Assembly: GCA_039798745.1 (NCBI GenBank)
Contig: JBDKFK010000007.1
Span: 1 to 59,659 of the forward strand
Source of the DNA: JBDKFK01 sp039798745
Lineage (GTDB): Bacteria; Patescibacteriota; Microgenomatia; UBA1406; GWC2-37-13
Direction: 5' to 3'
DNA: 59,659 nt
This document shows, piece by piece, positions 6,602 through 14,546 of this stretch. The position numbers and the translations under genes were made by a program. The first letter of the stretch is position 1. Each line of letters starts with the position of its first letter. Under the pieces are notes generated by a model. The model worked only from the letters and a program-made list of their open reading frames with translations, searched no databases and was not told the DNA's origin.

Positions 6602-9139
6602 ATGGTCCAAATTGCACATCGTATAAATTTAACCGCAGTTCTTCCTTCCTATTTACTCGTGTTTTTTACGCCATGGGGTTTTGGTGTATTTCTCATGTGC
6701 TTGGCGATAGCAAGCGTTTTGACCGCAGTCTACCAGTACTTTCGTATCAAAAGAACATTACTGAAACAATATCTCTTTCTAGAAATCACGCCTGCATATA
6801 ACAGCATAAAAACTGCGTTCTCCACAAATCAGTTATTTAATGTGATTCATTCCGTGCATAGTCCATCTTCCTTTCTGGATAGATTTCTCAAAGTTAGAAA
6901 AACGATAAGTTTTGAAATTGTATCTACGAAGGAACTAGGGATACGATATATTCTGCGTATCTGTCGTGAAGATGTTGCAACGGTTAAAAAAAGTTTACGC
7001 GCATATGTTCCCTCTATAGAAATAGCGGAAAGGGGAGATTATATGCCTGTCACGCGTGAGAATCTGATCATAAAAGAAATGAAGTTGAGCCGTCCTTATG
7101 TTTTTCCTCTTCAAGAACAAACACTCCTGAATGAGTTTGATCCGATCGCGTATCTAACCGCCCAAATGACCAAACTGGACCGGAATGAATTAATTGCATT
7201 GCAGATTGTCAGTATTCCGGTTTCAGTCAATACGCACTCTGCCATAATACATAAAATCGAAACACTAAAGCAGATGATATTAAATAATGAAGATGTCAGC
7301 CGTAAAATCAATACGGGAATTGTATGGTTTCTGCTCAACATATTCTACCGTTCTAAAAAGAAAAGATTAAACGAGCTCAGTGGATCTAAACAGCTTCAAT
7401 ATAAAGCCATGGAAGGCAAGATTAACCAACCGATATTTGAAACTGCAATACGGCTGGTAGTACAATCCGAAATGAAGGAGCACAGACATAACAGAATGAA
7501 AGATTTAGTATCAACATTTGACGTATTTACCAGCCCGTCACAACGAATCAGGCTCAACCGCACCCTATTCAGTTATTTAAAAACCCGATTACTCGACAAA
7601 ATCAGATATTACATGGTTACCAATAGACTCGTGTCACCAGCCAAAAACCTGATCCTTTCCTCCTCAGAAATGTCATCTCTTTATCATTTTCCCTTTAATA
7701 GCATCTCAAAAACCGAAGATTTGATTCAGAATAAGAGTCCGAGACTGCCGTCTCCTTTAAGTTTTAAACAATCGAATAATGAGCTGGACATCATATTTGC
7801 CGATAATGTATATGGGGAAACGTCAACCCCTATTGGCTTGACACTTGAGGAAAGACGACGCCACATGTATGTCATTGGCGCAACTGGCACAGGTAAAACA
7901 ACCTTATTACTTTCCATGATTTATAAGGATATTTTGCATGGGAAGGGAGTTGCCGTACTTGATCCCCATGGAGATTTAGCCGAACGACTTATTGGTGTCG
8001 TTCCCAAGGAAAGATTACAAGATATTGTCTATTTCAATCCCTATGATTCGCAGTATCCGATTGGACTAAATGTTCTGGAATTGAACGAGAATATATCAGA
8101 CACTGACTTGAACCGCGAGAAAGACTTAATTGTTTCAAGTTTAATTTCCGTTTTTCATAAGTTATATCCGGCCCGCTTCATGGGACCCCGAATGGAGCAT
8201 GTCTTAAGAAATACGGTGTTGACGGCGCTTGAGGTGGAGAATCCAACCTTATTTACCGTGTATAAACTCCTCACGAATGTGACATATAGAAAAAAAGTTG
8301 TCAAAACATTGGAAGACCCCATATTGAAAGATTTTTGGGTGCAGGAGTTTGAAAAGCTGGGAAGTTTCCAAAAAGCAGAGCTCATTTCTCCGATCACCAA
8401 TAAACTGGGAAGGTTTTTAACGACTTCAATGACCCGAAATATCTTGAATCAACCGAAAAGTAGCTTGAACTTCGAAAAGATTATGAACTCTGGCAAAATT
8501 CTTATATGCGACCTTTCAAAGGGAAAGATTGGAGAAGATACGTCATCATTTTTAGGAAGTTTGATTATTGCAAAAATTCAACTTGCGGCCTTAAATCGCG
8601 TGCATATTCCCATGGAAAATCGTGCCGACTTTTTTCTATACATTGACGAATTTCAGAACTTCGCCACCATGACATTTGCGCAGATATTGTCTGAAGCCCG
8701 AAAATATCGGTTAAATACAATTCTTGCTCATCAAACCGTGTCCCAAATTGAAGACAAAGATTTGTTAAAAGTCATACTCGCAAACGTCGGAACCGTCATT
8801 TCCTTCAGAACCAGTAATCCAAGTGATGAGGATATTGTATTACCCTTATTCACTCCTCATGTTCAAAAAAATGAGATATCAAATCTACCTTCCTATAACT
8901 TTTATATAAAGATAAACGCGCTTATTCCTCAGGACGCGTTTACCGGCATTTCTTCTCCCTTTTCTCTAACACATGACAATGATGTGCAACAATTTGTGAT
9001 CTCACATTCAAGACGTACATATGGACAAAAACGAGAAAGTATCTCGCATAAAAAGAATGACAAAACAAAGGTGAAAGGACCCCAGGTATTGGCAATAAGT
9101 TCATTGGATAGTACTAAAAAAGTGAGGATTGCTATTTAA
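6602..9139 (+). CDS. VirD4/TraG-type conjugative coupling ATPase
   Basis: 845 residues. Two hydrophobic segments near residues 10-50 anchor it in the membrane. A large region follows, then the FtsK/VirD4 motor: Walker A GATGTGKT at about 426-433, DPHGDLAERLI shortly after, and Walker B LYIDEFQN at about 679-686. Next come AHQTVSQIEDKDL and FRTSNPSDEDIVLPLF, which are typical of the DUF87/TraM-recognition branch. It would couple relaxase-bound DNA to the type IV secretion channel. It stands alone, far from the other transfer genes at 23-29 kb. TATAAT lies at about 6575, roughly 20 nt upstream of ATG, and there is no Shine-Dalgarno site. Confidence 0.88.
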   Translation: MVQIAHRINLTAVLPSYLLVFFTPWGFGVFLMCLAIASVLTAVYQYFRIKRTLLKQYLFLEITPAYNSIKTAFSTNQLFNVIHSVHSPSSFLDRFLKVRKTISFEIVSTKELGIRYILRICREDVATVKKSLRAYVPSIEIAERGDYMPVTRENLIIKEMKLSRPYVFPLQEQTLLNEFDPIAYLTAQMTKLDRNELIALQIVSIPVSVNTHSAIIHKIETLKQMILNNEDVSRKINTGIVWFLLNIFYRSKKKRLNELSGSKQLQYKAMEGKINQPIFETAIRLVVQSEMKEHRHNRMKDLVSTFDVFTSPSQRIRLNRTLFSYLKTRLLDKIRYYMVTNRLVSPAKNLILSSSEMSSLYHFPFNSISKTEDLIQNKSPRLPSPLSFKQSNNELDIIFADNVYGETSTPIGLTLEERRRHMYVIGATGTGKTTLLLSMIYKDILHGKGVAVLDPHGDLAERLIGVVPKERLQDIVYFNPYDSQYPIGLNVLELNENISDTDLNREKDLIVSSLISVFHKLYPARFMGPRMEHVLRNTVLTALEVENPTLFTVYKLLTNVTYRKKVVKTLEDPILKDFWVQEFEKLGSFQKAELISPITNKLGRFLTTSMTRNILNQPKSSLNFEKIMNSGKILICDLSKGKIGEDTSSFLGSLIIAKIQLAALNRVHIPMENRADFFLYIDEFQNFATMTFAQILSEARKYRLNTILAHQTVSQIEDKDLLKVILANVGTVISFRTSNPSDEDIVLPLFTPHVQKNEISNLPSYNFYIKINALIPQDAFTGISSPFSLTHDNDVQQFVISHSRRTYGQKRESISHKKNDKTKVKGPQVLAISSLDSTKKVRIAI

Positions 9140-9142
9140 AAA

Positions 9143-9270
9143 ATTGTGTCAGCGGCTGACACAATGTGAGATGGATTTAGACTATTACAATAGCTTATGT
9201 TATTTAATTCTGTCACTCTCTATTCTTATATATAAGAAAGAGTGAAAATCATCTCCCTTATAAAGGGAGA
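9143..9270. promoter_or_regulatory. Cluster of three palindromes before the Replic_Relax gene
   Basis: ATTGTGTCAGC-G-GCTGACACAAT (9143-9165, perfect 11-bp arms). CACTCT...AGAGTG enclosing the 16-bp palindrome TTCTTATATATAAGAA (about 9214-9244). TCTCCCTT-ATA-AAGGGAGA (9252-9270), which abuts the ATG at 9271 and would hide the only purine-rich ribosome site. The first could terminate the coupling-ATPase transcript, but there is no downstream T-run. The density suggests protein-binding sites, an origin of transfer/replication or an autoregulatory region. Confidence 0.6.
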
Positions 9271-10059
9271 ATGAGAAGGTTTACTACAAACTATATGCAA
9301 CTACCACCAATAACAAAAAAACAACAAGACATACTATACCTACTCTACCGATTCAGATTCCTCAACAGAATACAGATTCAAACACTCCTGCATCACAAAA
9401 CATTCAACAGAGTGAACAACTGGCTAAAAGATCTAATAAATAAAAACTATATTGGAAAAACCGAGAATGTATCAACGACTATAAACACAACACTATCAAC
9501 CTATTACCTCGCACGTAGTGGGATCAAATACGTAAAAATGCAGCCAATTTGTATCAAAAAATATATAAAGAGAGCTTATGCAGATTACGCGCGCTCATTT
9601 GGCTTTGTCGATCAGTCTCTTTTTATTGCCGATATCTACATCAGCCTAATACAAAGATATGATAAAACATCCGGTTTTGTCTTTTATACCCGATCTGACT
9701 TCACAATAGACGGCATAGTCAAAGAACTATATCCTCATTTCGTCTATCGGAAACAAGTAGATAACCCTTATTATATTGCCGAAATATTTACCGATAATAA
9801 GCCAAACAAAGCGATCAAAAGTCGAATAACTGTATATCTCCATTTTTTTACACAAGGCGATTGGATTCGCCAGGAAAACCCACCTAATATTCTATTCATC
9901 TGTCCCTCAGAGAAGATGGAACAGTACGTATATAACATAACTAAAAAAACCATGGATGAGATGAACATTGATTTACCCGTTTTTGTTACAACCGAACATC
10001 AGCTGAGAACGCACTCGATACATGGAGATGTATGGGAGAAAGTGGTAAAGGATAACTAG
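9271..10059 (+). CDS. Replication-relaxation (Replic_Relax) family protein
   Basis: 262 residues. An N-terminal winged helix, ITKKQQDILYLLYRFRFLNRIQIQTLL...RVNNWLKDLINKNYIGK, is followed by YYLARSGIKYV and a C-terminal alpha/beta region with PHFVYRKQVDNPYYIAEIFTDN. This matches the general plan of the Replic_Relax family (PF13814), found next to coupling ATPases on conjugative elements and implicated in plasmid replication or relaxase function. No classical HUH relaxase was recognised in the element, so this is the best candidate for the DNA-processing protein. The ATG immediately follows a perfect inverted repeat (9252-9270), which suggests translational or autogenous control. Confidence 0.72.
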   Translation: MRRFTTNYMQLPPITKKQQDILYLLYRFRFLNRIQIQTLLHHKTFNRVNNWLKDLINKNYIGKTENVSTTINTTLSTYYLARSGIKYVKMQPICIKKYIKRAYADYARSFGFVDQSLFIADIYISLIQRYDKTSGFVFYTRSDFTIDGIVKELYPHFVYRKQVDNPYYIAEIFTDNKPNKAIKSRITVYLHFFTQGDWIRQENPPNILFICPSEKMEQYVYNITKKTMDEMNIDLPVFVTTEHQLRTHSIHGDVWEKVVKDN

Positions 10060-10062
10060 ACC

Positions 10063-10100
10063 AAAAAAAACCGCAGACACCACACGTGCGATACCTGCGG
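10063..10100 (-). terminator. Intrinsic terminator of the radC-like gene
   Basis: On the minus strand, CCGCAG ... CTGCGG (10071-10100) is followed by eight T residues (10063-10070). It lies between convergent genes ending at 10059 and 10110. Confidence 0.75.
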
Positions 10101-10109
10101 CAAAGTTCG

Positions 10110-10526
10110 TTAAATGAGATGATGATCTTGAAAACTGTATAACGCATGCGGTGTATAGATGATGTGATCAATAAGCGAAATCCCGATGATCCGTCCTGCC
10201 TCAACGAGTTTTCTCGTCACGGCTATATCCTCCTCTGACGGATCTGGATCTCCTGAGGGATGATTATGGGCAACAACAATCTGTGAACATCGATTTCTCA
10301 CAGCTCGTGTGTACACTTCACGCGGATGAACCAGGGACGCATTTAAAATACCCACACTCACCAGCTCCGCAACCAATATTCGGTTCCGACAATTGAGCTG
10401 AAAACAAAAGAAATGCTCCTTATCCCGATCGATCTTATCAATCGTCTTAAAGTAATCAGCAATGATCTCGCCCACTTGAAACGGATTACCAACTGAACGT
10501 TTTGAATCTAATATCTTGATGATCAT
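10110..10526 (-). CDS. RadC-family JAB-domain protein
   Basis: 138 residues covering only the MPN/JAB domain. The zinc-binding motif is AHNHPSGDPDPSEEDI, preceded by ELVSVGILNASLVHPREVY and followed by IGISLIDHIIYT. The N-terminal helix-hairpin-helix of chromosomal RadC is missing, which is the usual form on plasmids and integrative elements. The biochemical role of these proteins is unsettled; a link to recombination or to conjugative DNA metabolism is often suggested. It is followed by its own intrinsic terminator, so it is expressed on its own or from upstream readthrough. Confidence 0.88.
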   Translation of the reverse strand: MIIKILDSKRSVGNPFQVGEIIADYFKTIDKIDRDKEHFFCFQLNCRNRILVAELVSVGILNASLVHPREVYTRAVRNRCSQIVVAHNHPSGDPDPSEEDIAVTRKLVEAGRIIGISLIDHIIYTPHALYSFQDHHLI

Positions 10527-10540
10527 AACAAAAAAATAAA

Positions 10541-10576
10541 CTAATAAAAAACAGGGACCGTCACCGAGACAGTCCC
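10541..10576 (-). terminator. Intrinsic terminator of the DUF2958 gene
   Basis: On the minus strand, GGGACTGTC-TCGGT-GACGGTCCC (10554-10576, perfect apart from one G-T pair) is followed by TGTTTTTTATT. It lies 22 nt beyond the stop of the DUF2958 gene and upstream of the radC-like start, so the two genes are separate transcription units. Confidence 0.85.
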
Positions 10577-10598
10577 CATATATAAAACCACGTACCTG

Positions 10599-10892
10599 TT
10601 ACCGCTCGGGTAATTCAGATAGGTGACACGGTACAAAATACAGATCTCGTTCAATCGGAAGCCTGAGTGGTCCTCGTGTGGTCTCGAGTTCTGAAAGGCT
10701 GAAATACCCCAGTTCTCGTTCAAATCCATCGACTAAGCCAAAGAACGTATCCGCTCCGTCAAACTCTATGGCAAACCACGTCCAGTTAGAATCAGGCGTA
10801 AAGAACTTGCACTGAACCACGGGGTCCTTTACCTGTTCACATGCATAAAGAGCGGGTAACTTCTTTCGTATCTCCTGCGTCAATAGCTTCAT
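10599..10892 (-). CDS. DUF2958 domain protein
   Basis: 97 residues matching the DUF2958 pattern: LLTQEIRKKLPALYACEQ, VQCKFFTPDSNWTWFAIEFDG, FFGLVDGFERELGYFSLSELE and LPIERDLYFVP. The family is common on conjugative elements and often sits beside RadC, ArdA-like or transfer genes; its function is unknown. The ATG at 10892 is followed upstream by an A+T-rich stretch and a CACCCCC string, with no ribosome site visible. The region from 10893 to 11402 contains no convincing protein gene; it holds the nested structured element described separately. Confidence 0.85.
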   Translation of the reverse strand: MKLLTQEIRKKLPALYACEQVKDPVVQCKFFTPDSNWTWFAIEFDGADTFFGLVDGFERELGYFSLSELETTRGPLRLPIERDLYFVPCHLSELPER

Positions 10893-10944
10893 ATATATTC
10901 ACCCCCTTTTGAGAAATATTTAATAAGTACGAATAGAACGTCTC

Positions 10945-11208
10945 TGTCCTATCCGCATATTCAGGGGTATGGGGTGAAAAGCATGGTTACTGGTCAACAG
11001 GAAGGTACCCGGAGTAAAGAGGTTGGAATATATACAAAACATGAAGGGCGTCCCCATCTGTCAAACGTTTTTTGGTGTAAGCAACACAAAAAAGGATTTT
11101 TACGCCTGTCAGAAAGATACGACCGAAGAGAGTATGTTTCTACAGGCTAAAAACCCACCGTTTGACGGATGCTTTGAACCCCATATACTGGGAAAGCAGG
11201 ATAGGACA
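10945..11208 (+). ncRNA. Nested hairpin element, candidate structured RNA or ssDNA origin
   Basis: No protein gene explains 10893-11402, but the middle folds well. The outer arms are TGTCCTATCC...TATGGGG (10945-10974) and CCCCATA...GGATAGGACA (11179-11208), pairing 7 + 10 bp around an internal loop. Inside is a three-way junction. P1 is CATCTGTCAAACG (11055-11067) with CGTTTGACGGATG (11159-11171), 13 pairs including one G-T. P2 is TTTTTTGGTGT-AAGCA-ACACAAAAAA (11068-11093). P3 is 11094-11115 with 11137-11156, about 16 pairs with small bulges. The wobble at 11059/11167 is G-U on the plus-strand RNA but A-C on the other strand, favouring a plus-strand transcript. It resembles no RNA family I can name. 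Confidence 0.5.
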
Positions 11209-11402
11209 ATGCGCCTATAAGCATATGAACATAAATATTTGGCGCTTATTTAAGTTGAAATTCGAATTCTACATCTGAGAACAAGAGAATCATTCACTTT
11301 TTATATAGGTCAAAGAAGAGTATAATCTGACTGTCACAGATACCTAAAAATATTGAAGATTAGAGAAATGTTAAAAGTGGAGAAAGAAAAGCGACGCTAA
11401 AG

Positions 11403-14066
11403 ATGCGACTCTTTGATGATAAAATTATGACTTCTAATACTTTAGAAACAAAAATAATTTCAACTGCACTGCGTCCATCTAGGGTGGCAATCTTTATTGA
11501 TAACAGTGATAAGAAATGGAAAAATACAATCGTCCATCTCATGGAATTGCTACCCGCAATTTGGGGTGGTGATGGATTTATCTTGATTCCCTCCGATGGC
11601 GAATCCATACATCCATTTTTTGAAGAACTACTGCGTTCATATGATCCTGATTTTATCCTTAAATACCAAAGAACAGGTTATGACTTAAAAGCGAATGATC
11701 CTAAAAATTTCCAGCAAATTATTGAAAGAGCTGTCCAAGAATTTATGATCCAAAATCCGGGTCATGCAAAAGAGATTATTCGAGAACATTACGAAAAAGA
11801 GTTATTGAGAAATCCTTTGGAAAGGAATTTTGATCTAAGTAAAAAAATAAAGCAATACATCCTTAAAGACTTAGCTATTTTTCACCACAGAGATGATATT
11901 CGTATACAATCTATAACATATTCTGGAACCTTTCCTAATTTTTTACCTAAATTTGTTGATATTATTCAACATAGTGAAAAACTTAAAAATTTAAAAATAG
12001 TCCAACTTGACCTTAAAAATCATGCAATCGATTTTCAGCTCATGGGTTATGGAGCAACAGGAAAAGCGGAGTCTTTGATTAACAACTTTCATGAAAAGCG
12101 TGAAGAACTGGAGAAATTATTGCCAAAAATAAAGAGACATTCCCCGGATCAGATAGCCGAAACCGAAATTATGATTCAGAAACTGCAAAATGCTGTTCAC
12201 CCCCAGGTGGAAAAATTTGCGCGTTCTGATTCATCCGTTATGTTTAAGTCAGTGTGGAATAGAAGAGTTGATCTGGAAGGCATTGACTTCAGAAACATTT
12301 GGCGATCGATGAACAATAAGTCAAAGAAGAAAAACTCTACAGATAGTTATGACTTCTTTACACGAGTTCCTTTTAGGGTTTCTTCTGTAGGATTATCATA
12401 TTTCTTTAGAAGAACAGACTATTTGAAGGATGAACAAGGAAATCCCTTAGTAATTGTTGGTGACTCAGTTGAAGACTATTGTTTATATTATTCGCTCACT
12501 CGTTTAAGAAAAAAAGTATATTGGCTGCCTTATGTGCGTCTTTTGAATGACTCGAAAAAACCGAACGCTGCAACATATTCTTTTATTCTTGCCACTGAAT
12601 TAAATCATGAAGGTAGCGAGGCAGATAATAAAGAAATTCATTGGACGTCGATTTCTCTAAAGAAATCACGATTGTTAAAGGTTCCGAGTTTGATGTCGAA
12701 GAATGACATAGTTCGAACTGCTAATTATAATGGAGTCACCGGCCATTTAGTTTACGTTGATAGCTCAAAAAAAATCCTGCCATATTTGCTAAGGCTTTAT
12801 GAGAAGAAAAATGCAAATAACAGAAGTGCCTATCAATTTATTGACGGAAAAGGTATTAATTTAGTTGATACACCTAGACCAAAATCCTTTGATGGCAACG
12901 ATATTTTAAAGCACAAATGGATTTCAGAAATAAGTATTTTAGATAATGTTTATCCTACGGCAGACTTTCTTAGTGGCAAGGTATTTTTACCAGAAGGAAT
13001 AGGCGCTTTTCATTTGAATAGTGTCGCTACTAGAGTATCCCGTTCTGGAATTCACTATCAATGTCCGGCTATGGGGCTCATTTCCCCTGCTGATGAAGTC
13101 TCTGATAGTCTTGTACGGCCAATGCTCAACATGATTCCGGCTAAGAAAATATTTGAAGGCTATTTTGGAAGGAAAAAATATGATATTCGTTTTTCAGACA
13201 AAGGAAGTTATTTTCGTCAAGTTCTTGAAAATTTTAAGAACTTCGATACTCTTATCCAATTAATTAAAAACAAGGATGCCTTTGAACTTTTTAAGTTATA
13301 TATTGATGGGAGTGAGAATAGGTCTGGAGTTTTTGATCGGGGAGTTTTTTTGAAGAATGAAAAAAGAAGATTTATTGATTTTGCATCTATTGACAAGCTT
13401 TTAGAAGCGAAATATCAACAGAACTCTAAAACAGAAACTGCGAAGCTTATCAATAGTTTAATCGAAAACAACCTCTTGGAGAGAGGCTATATCTTTAAGT
13501 GTTCATATTGTAAAAATAGTTCATGGTATAGGCCAGATGAAACAGCAAATAATTTTGTTTGTAAGCGCTGTAGCTCTCAAAATGCAATAAGAGAAGAAAA
13601 TTTAAGAATTCAGCCTCCTGGTTTACGATTTGAGCCGTTAGTGTTTTACAAATTAAATGAATTGTTTTACCAATTTTGGAACAGCAATGGATGGATAACA
13701 GCTTTGACACTATCACAACTAAAAAAAGGATCAGAAGGCTCTCTTATTTTCATGCCTGAAACGGAATTTAGAAAACATTTAGAACAGGAAAAGCCTGATT
13801 TTGAGATTGATTTACTCGTTATTCTTGATGGAAACATATATTTTGGTGAAGCAAAAAGAGACGCAAATGTTAATGATCCAAATAACAAGCTAAGCGTATC
13901 ACAGATTGAACGGTTACTAGGCTTCGATGAATTTCTTCCTTTGAAAGGGGTAGTTTTCACTAGTTTTTCAGGGAACTGGCCAGATGACGTACTAAAAAAA
14001 TTCGACGAAATAGAAAAGAAATCACAATTTGAATTAATAAAATTTACTGCAAAGGAATTGGGTTGA
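11403..14066 (+). CDS. Large unknown protein with Zn ribbon and PD-(D/E)XK-like C-terminus
   Basis: 887 residues, not recognised as a whole. The N-terminus reads VAIFIDNSDKKWKNTIVHLMELLPAIWGG followed by LIPSDGESIHPFFEELLRSYDPDFI, a compact alpha/beta domain. A charged region near residues 110-290 looks helical. Near residue 700 is a four-cysteine zinc ribbon (FKCSYCKNSSWY ... FVCKRCSS). The last 110 residues contain EIDLLVILDGNIYFGEAKR, a D...ExK arrangement typical of restriction-endonuclease-like folds. Placed just before a methylase/helicase/nuclease cassette, it is probably a defence or DNA-targeting protein; that is inference. TATAAT at 11321-11326 is the likely promoter. An alternative start is ATG 11430. 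Confidence 0.8.
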   Translation: MRLFDDKIMTSNTLETKIISTALRPSRVAIFIDNSDKKWKNTIVHLMELLPAIWGGDGFILIPSDGESIHPFFEELLRSYDPDFILKYQRTGYDLKANDPKNFQQIIERAVQEFMIQNPGHAKEIIREHYEKELLRNPLERNFDLSKKIKQYILKDLAIFHHRDDIRIQSITYSGTFPNFLPKFVDIIQHSEKLKNLKIVQLDLKNHAIDFQLMGYGATGKAESLINNFHEKREELEKLLPKIKRHSPDQIAETEIMIQKLQNAVHPQVEKFARSDSSVMFKSVWNRRVDLEGIDFRNIWRSMNNKSKKKNSTDSYDFFTRVPFRVSSVGLSYFFRRTDYLKDEQGNPLVIVGDSVEDYCLYYSLTRLRKKVYWLPYVRLLNDSKKPNAATYSFILATELNHEGSEADNKEIHWTSISLKKSRLLKVPSLMSKNDIVRTANYNGVTGHLVYVDSSKKILPYLLRLYEKKNANNRSAYQFIDGKGINLVDTPRPKSFDGNDILKHKWISEISILDNVYPTADFLSGKVFLPEGIGAFHLNSVATRVSRSGIHYQCPAMGLISPADEVSDSLVRPMLNMIPAKKIFEGYFGRKKYDIRFSDKGSYFRQVLENFKNFDTLIQLIKNKDAFELFKLYIDGSENRSGVFDRGVFLKNEKRRFIDFASIDKLLEAKYQQNSKTETAKLINSLIENNLLERGYIFKCSYCKNSSWYRPDETANNFVCKRCSSQNAIREENLRIQPPGLRFEPLVFYKLNELFYQFWNSNGWITALTLSQLKKGSEGSLIFMPETEFRKHLEQEKPDFEIDLLVILDGNIYFGEAKRDANVNDPNNKLSVSQIERLLGFDEFLPLKGVVFTSFSGNWPDDVLKKFDEIEKKSQFELIKFTAKELG

Positions 14067-14174
14067 TGTGACAATCGAGAGTAGGTAGACTGTGCGTCGA
14101 TAGTAAGCTGTATCTAAAACTATGTGGAAGCGGATTGGTTAAAAATTTATTTTCACGAATTTTTCGAAGAAAAA

Positions 14175-14345
14175 TTAAACTTCAATACACTTATAGTAGT
14201 CAATATATTGTTCTAAGGTTAATAACTCTTCTTGATCTACTCTTTCAAGCATGATCATCGAATAGTCACAATCTCTCTCTGTGGCGCCATTATTTCTAAG
14301 GTGTGCGTCTATTATTGCCTGCGCACTTTGAGTATTTTTACACAT
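14175..14345 (-). CDS. Small acidic hypothetical protein
   Basis: 56 residues read from ATG 14345 on the minus strand, beginning MCKNTQSAQAIIDAHLRNNG and ending DYYKCIEV. The frame is in an otherwise empty stretch (14067-14395), is mainly helical, and has ordinary codon use. No family is recognised. It could be a short toxin- or regulator-like product. The rest of this gap, 14067-14174, holds nothing I can identify. Confidence 0.4.
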   Translation of the reverse strand: MCKNTQSAQAIIDAHLRNNGATERDCDYSMIMLERVDQEELLTLEQYIDYYKCIEV

Positions 14346-14395
14346 TTTAATACAAATCTAGTATGTAGTGGTAAAATAAGTAATAACTATGAATA

Positions 14396-14545
14396 ATGAA
14401 AATAAAGTTGCAAAAAATACTAAATGTTCATCCACATACCTTGCGGAAACGGAATAAAGATGGAGGCCTAAAGCCAGTTCTAATTGGAAAGAGAAATGAT
14501 GGACGATATCTTAAAGTTGATGTTGAAAAGTTATTAAGTACTTAA
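14396..14545 (+). CDS. Small MerR/excisionase-like helix-turn-helix protein
   Basis: 49 residues. The sequence LNVHPHTLRKRNKDGGLKP...GRYLKVDVEKLL has the shape of a MerR/Xis winged helix: a turn after the N-terminal helix, a recognition helix TLRKR, the wing GGLKP, and a closing DVEKLL. It stops 1 nt before the methylase start at 14547, so it is probably the first gene of that operon and may control it, as C proteins do for restriction-modification systems. It could also be an element excisionase. It was too short for a routine length cutoff. Confidence 0.7.
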   Translation: MKIKLQKILNVHPHTLRKRNKDGGLKPVLIGKRNDGRYLKVDVEKLLST

Positions 14546-14546
14546 T

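Noticed and set aside
10945..11208. RNase P RNA, tmRNA or SRP RNA
   Set aside because: None of their conserved motifs were seen (for example GAGGAAAGUC and ACAGNRA for RNase P), and the three-way junction layout differs.
11023..11220. 65-codon plus-strand frame
   Set aside because: It lies over the nested hairpin element, has low-complexity composition from the stems, no ribosome site and no recognisable product.
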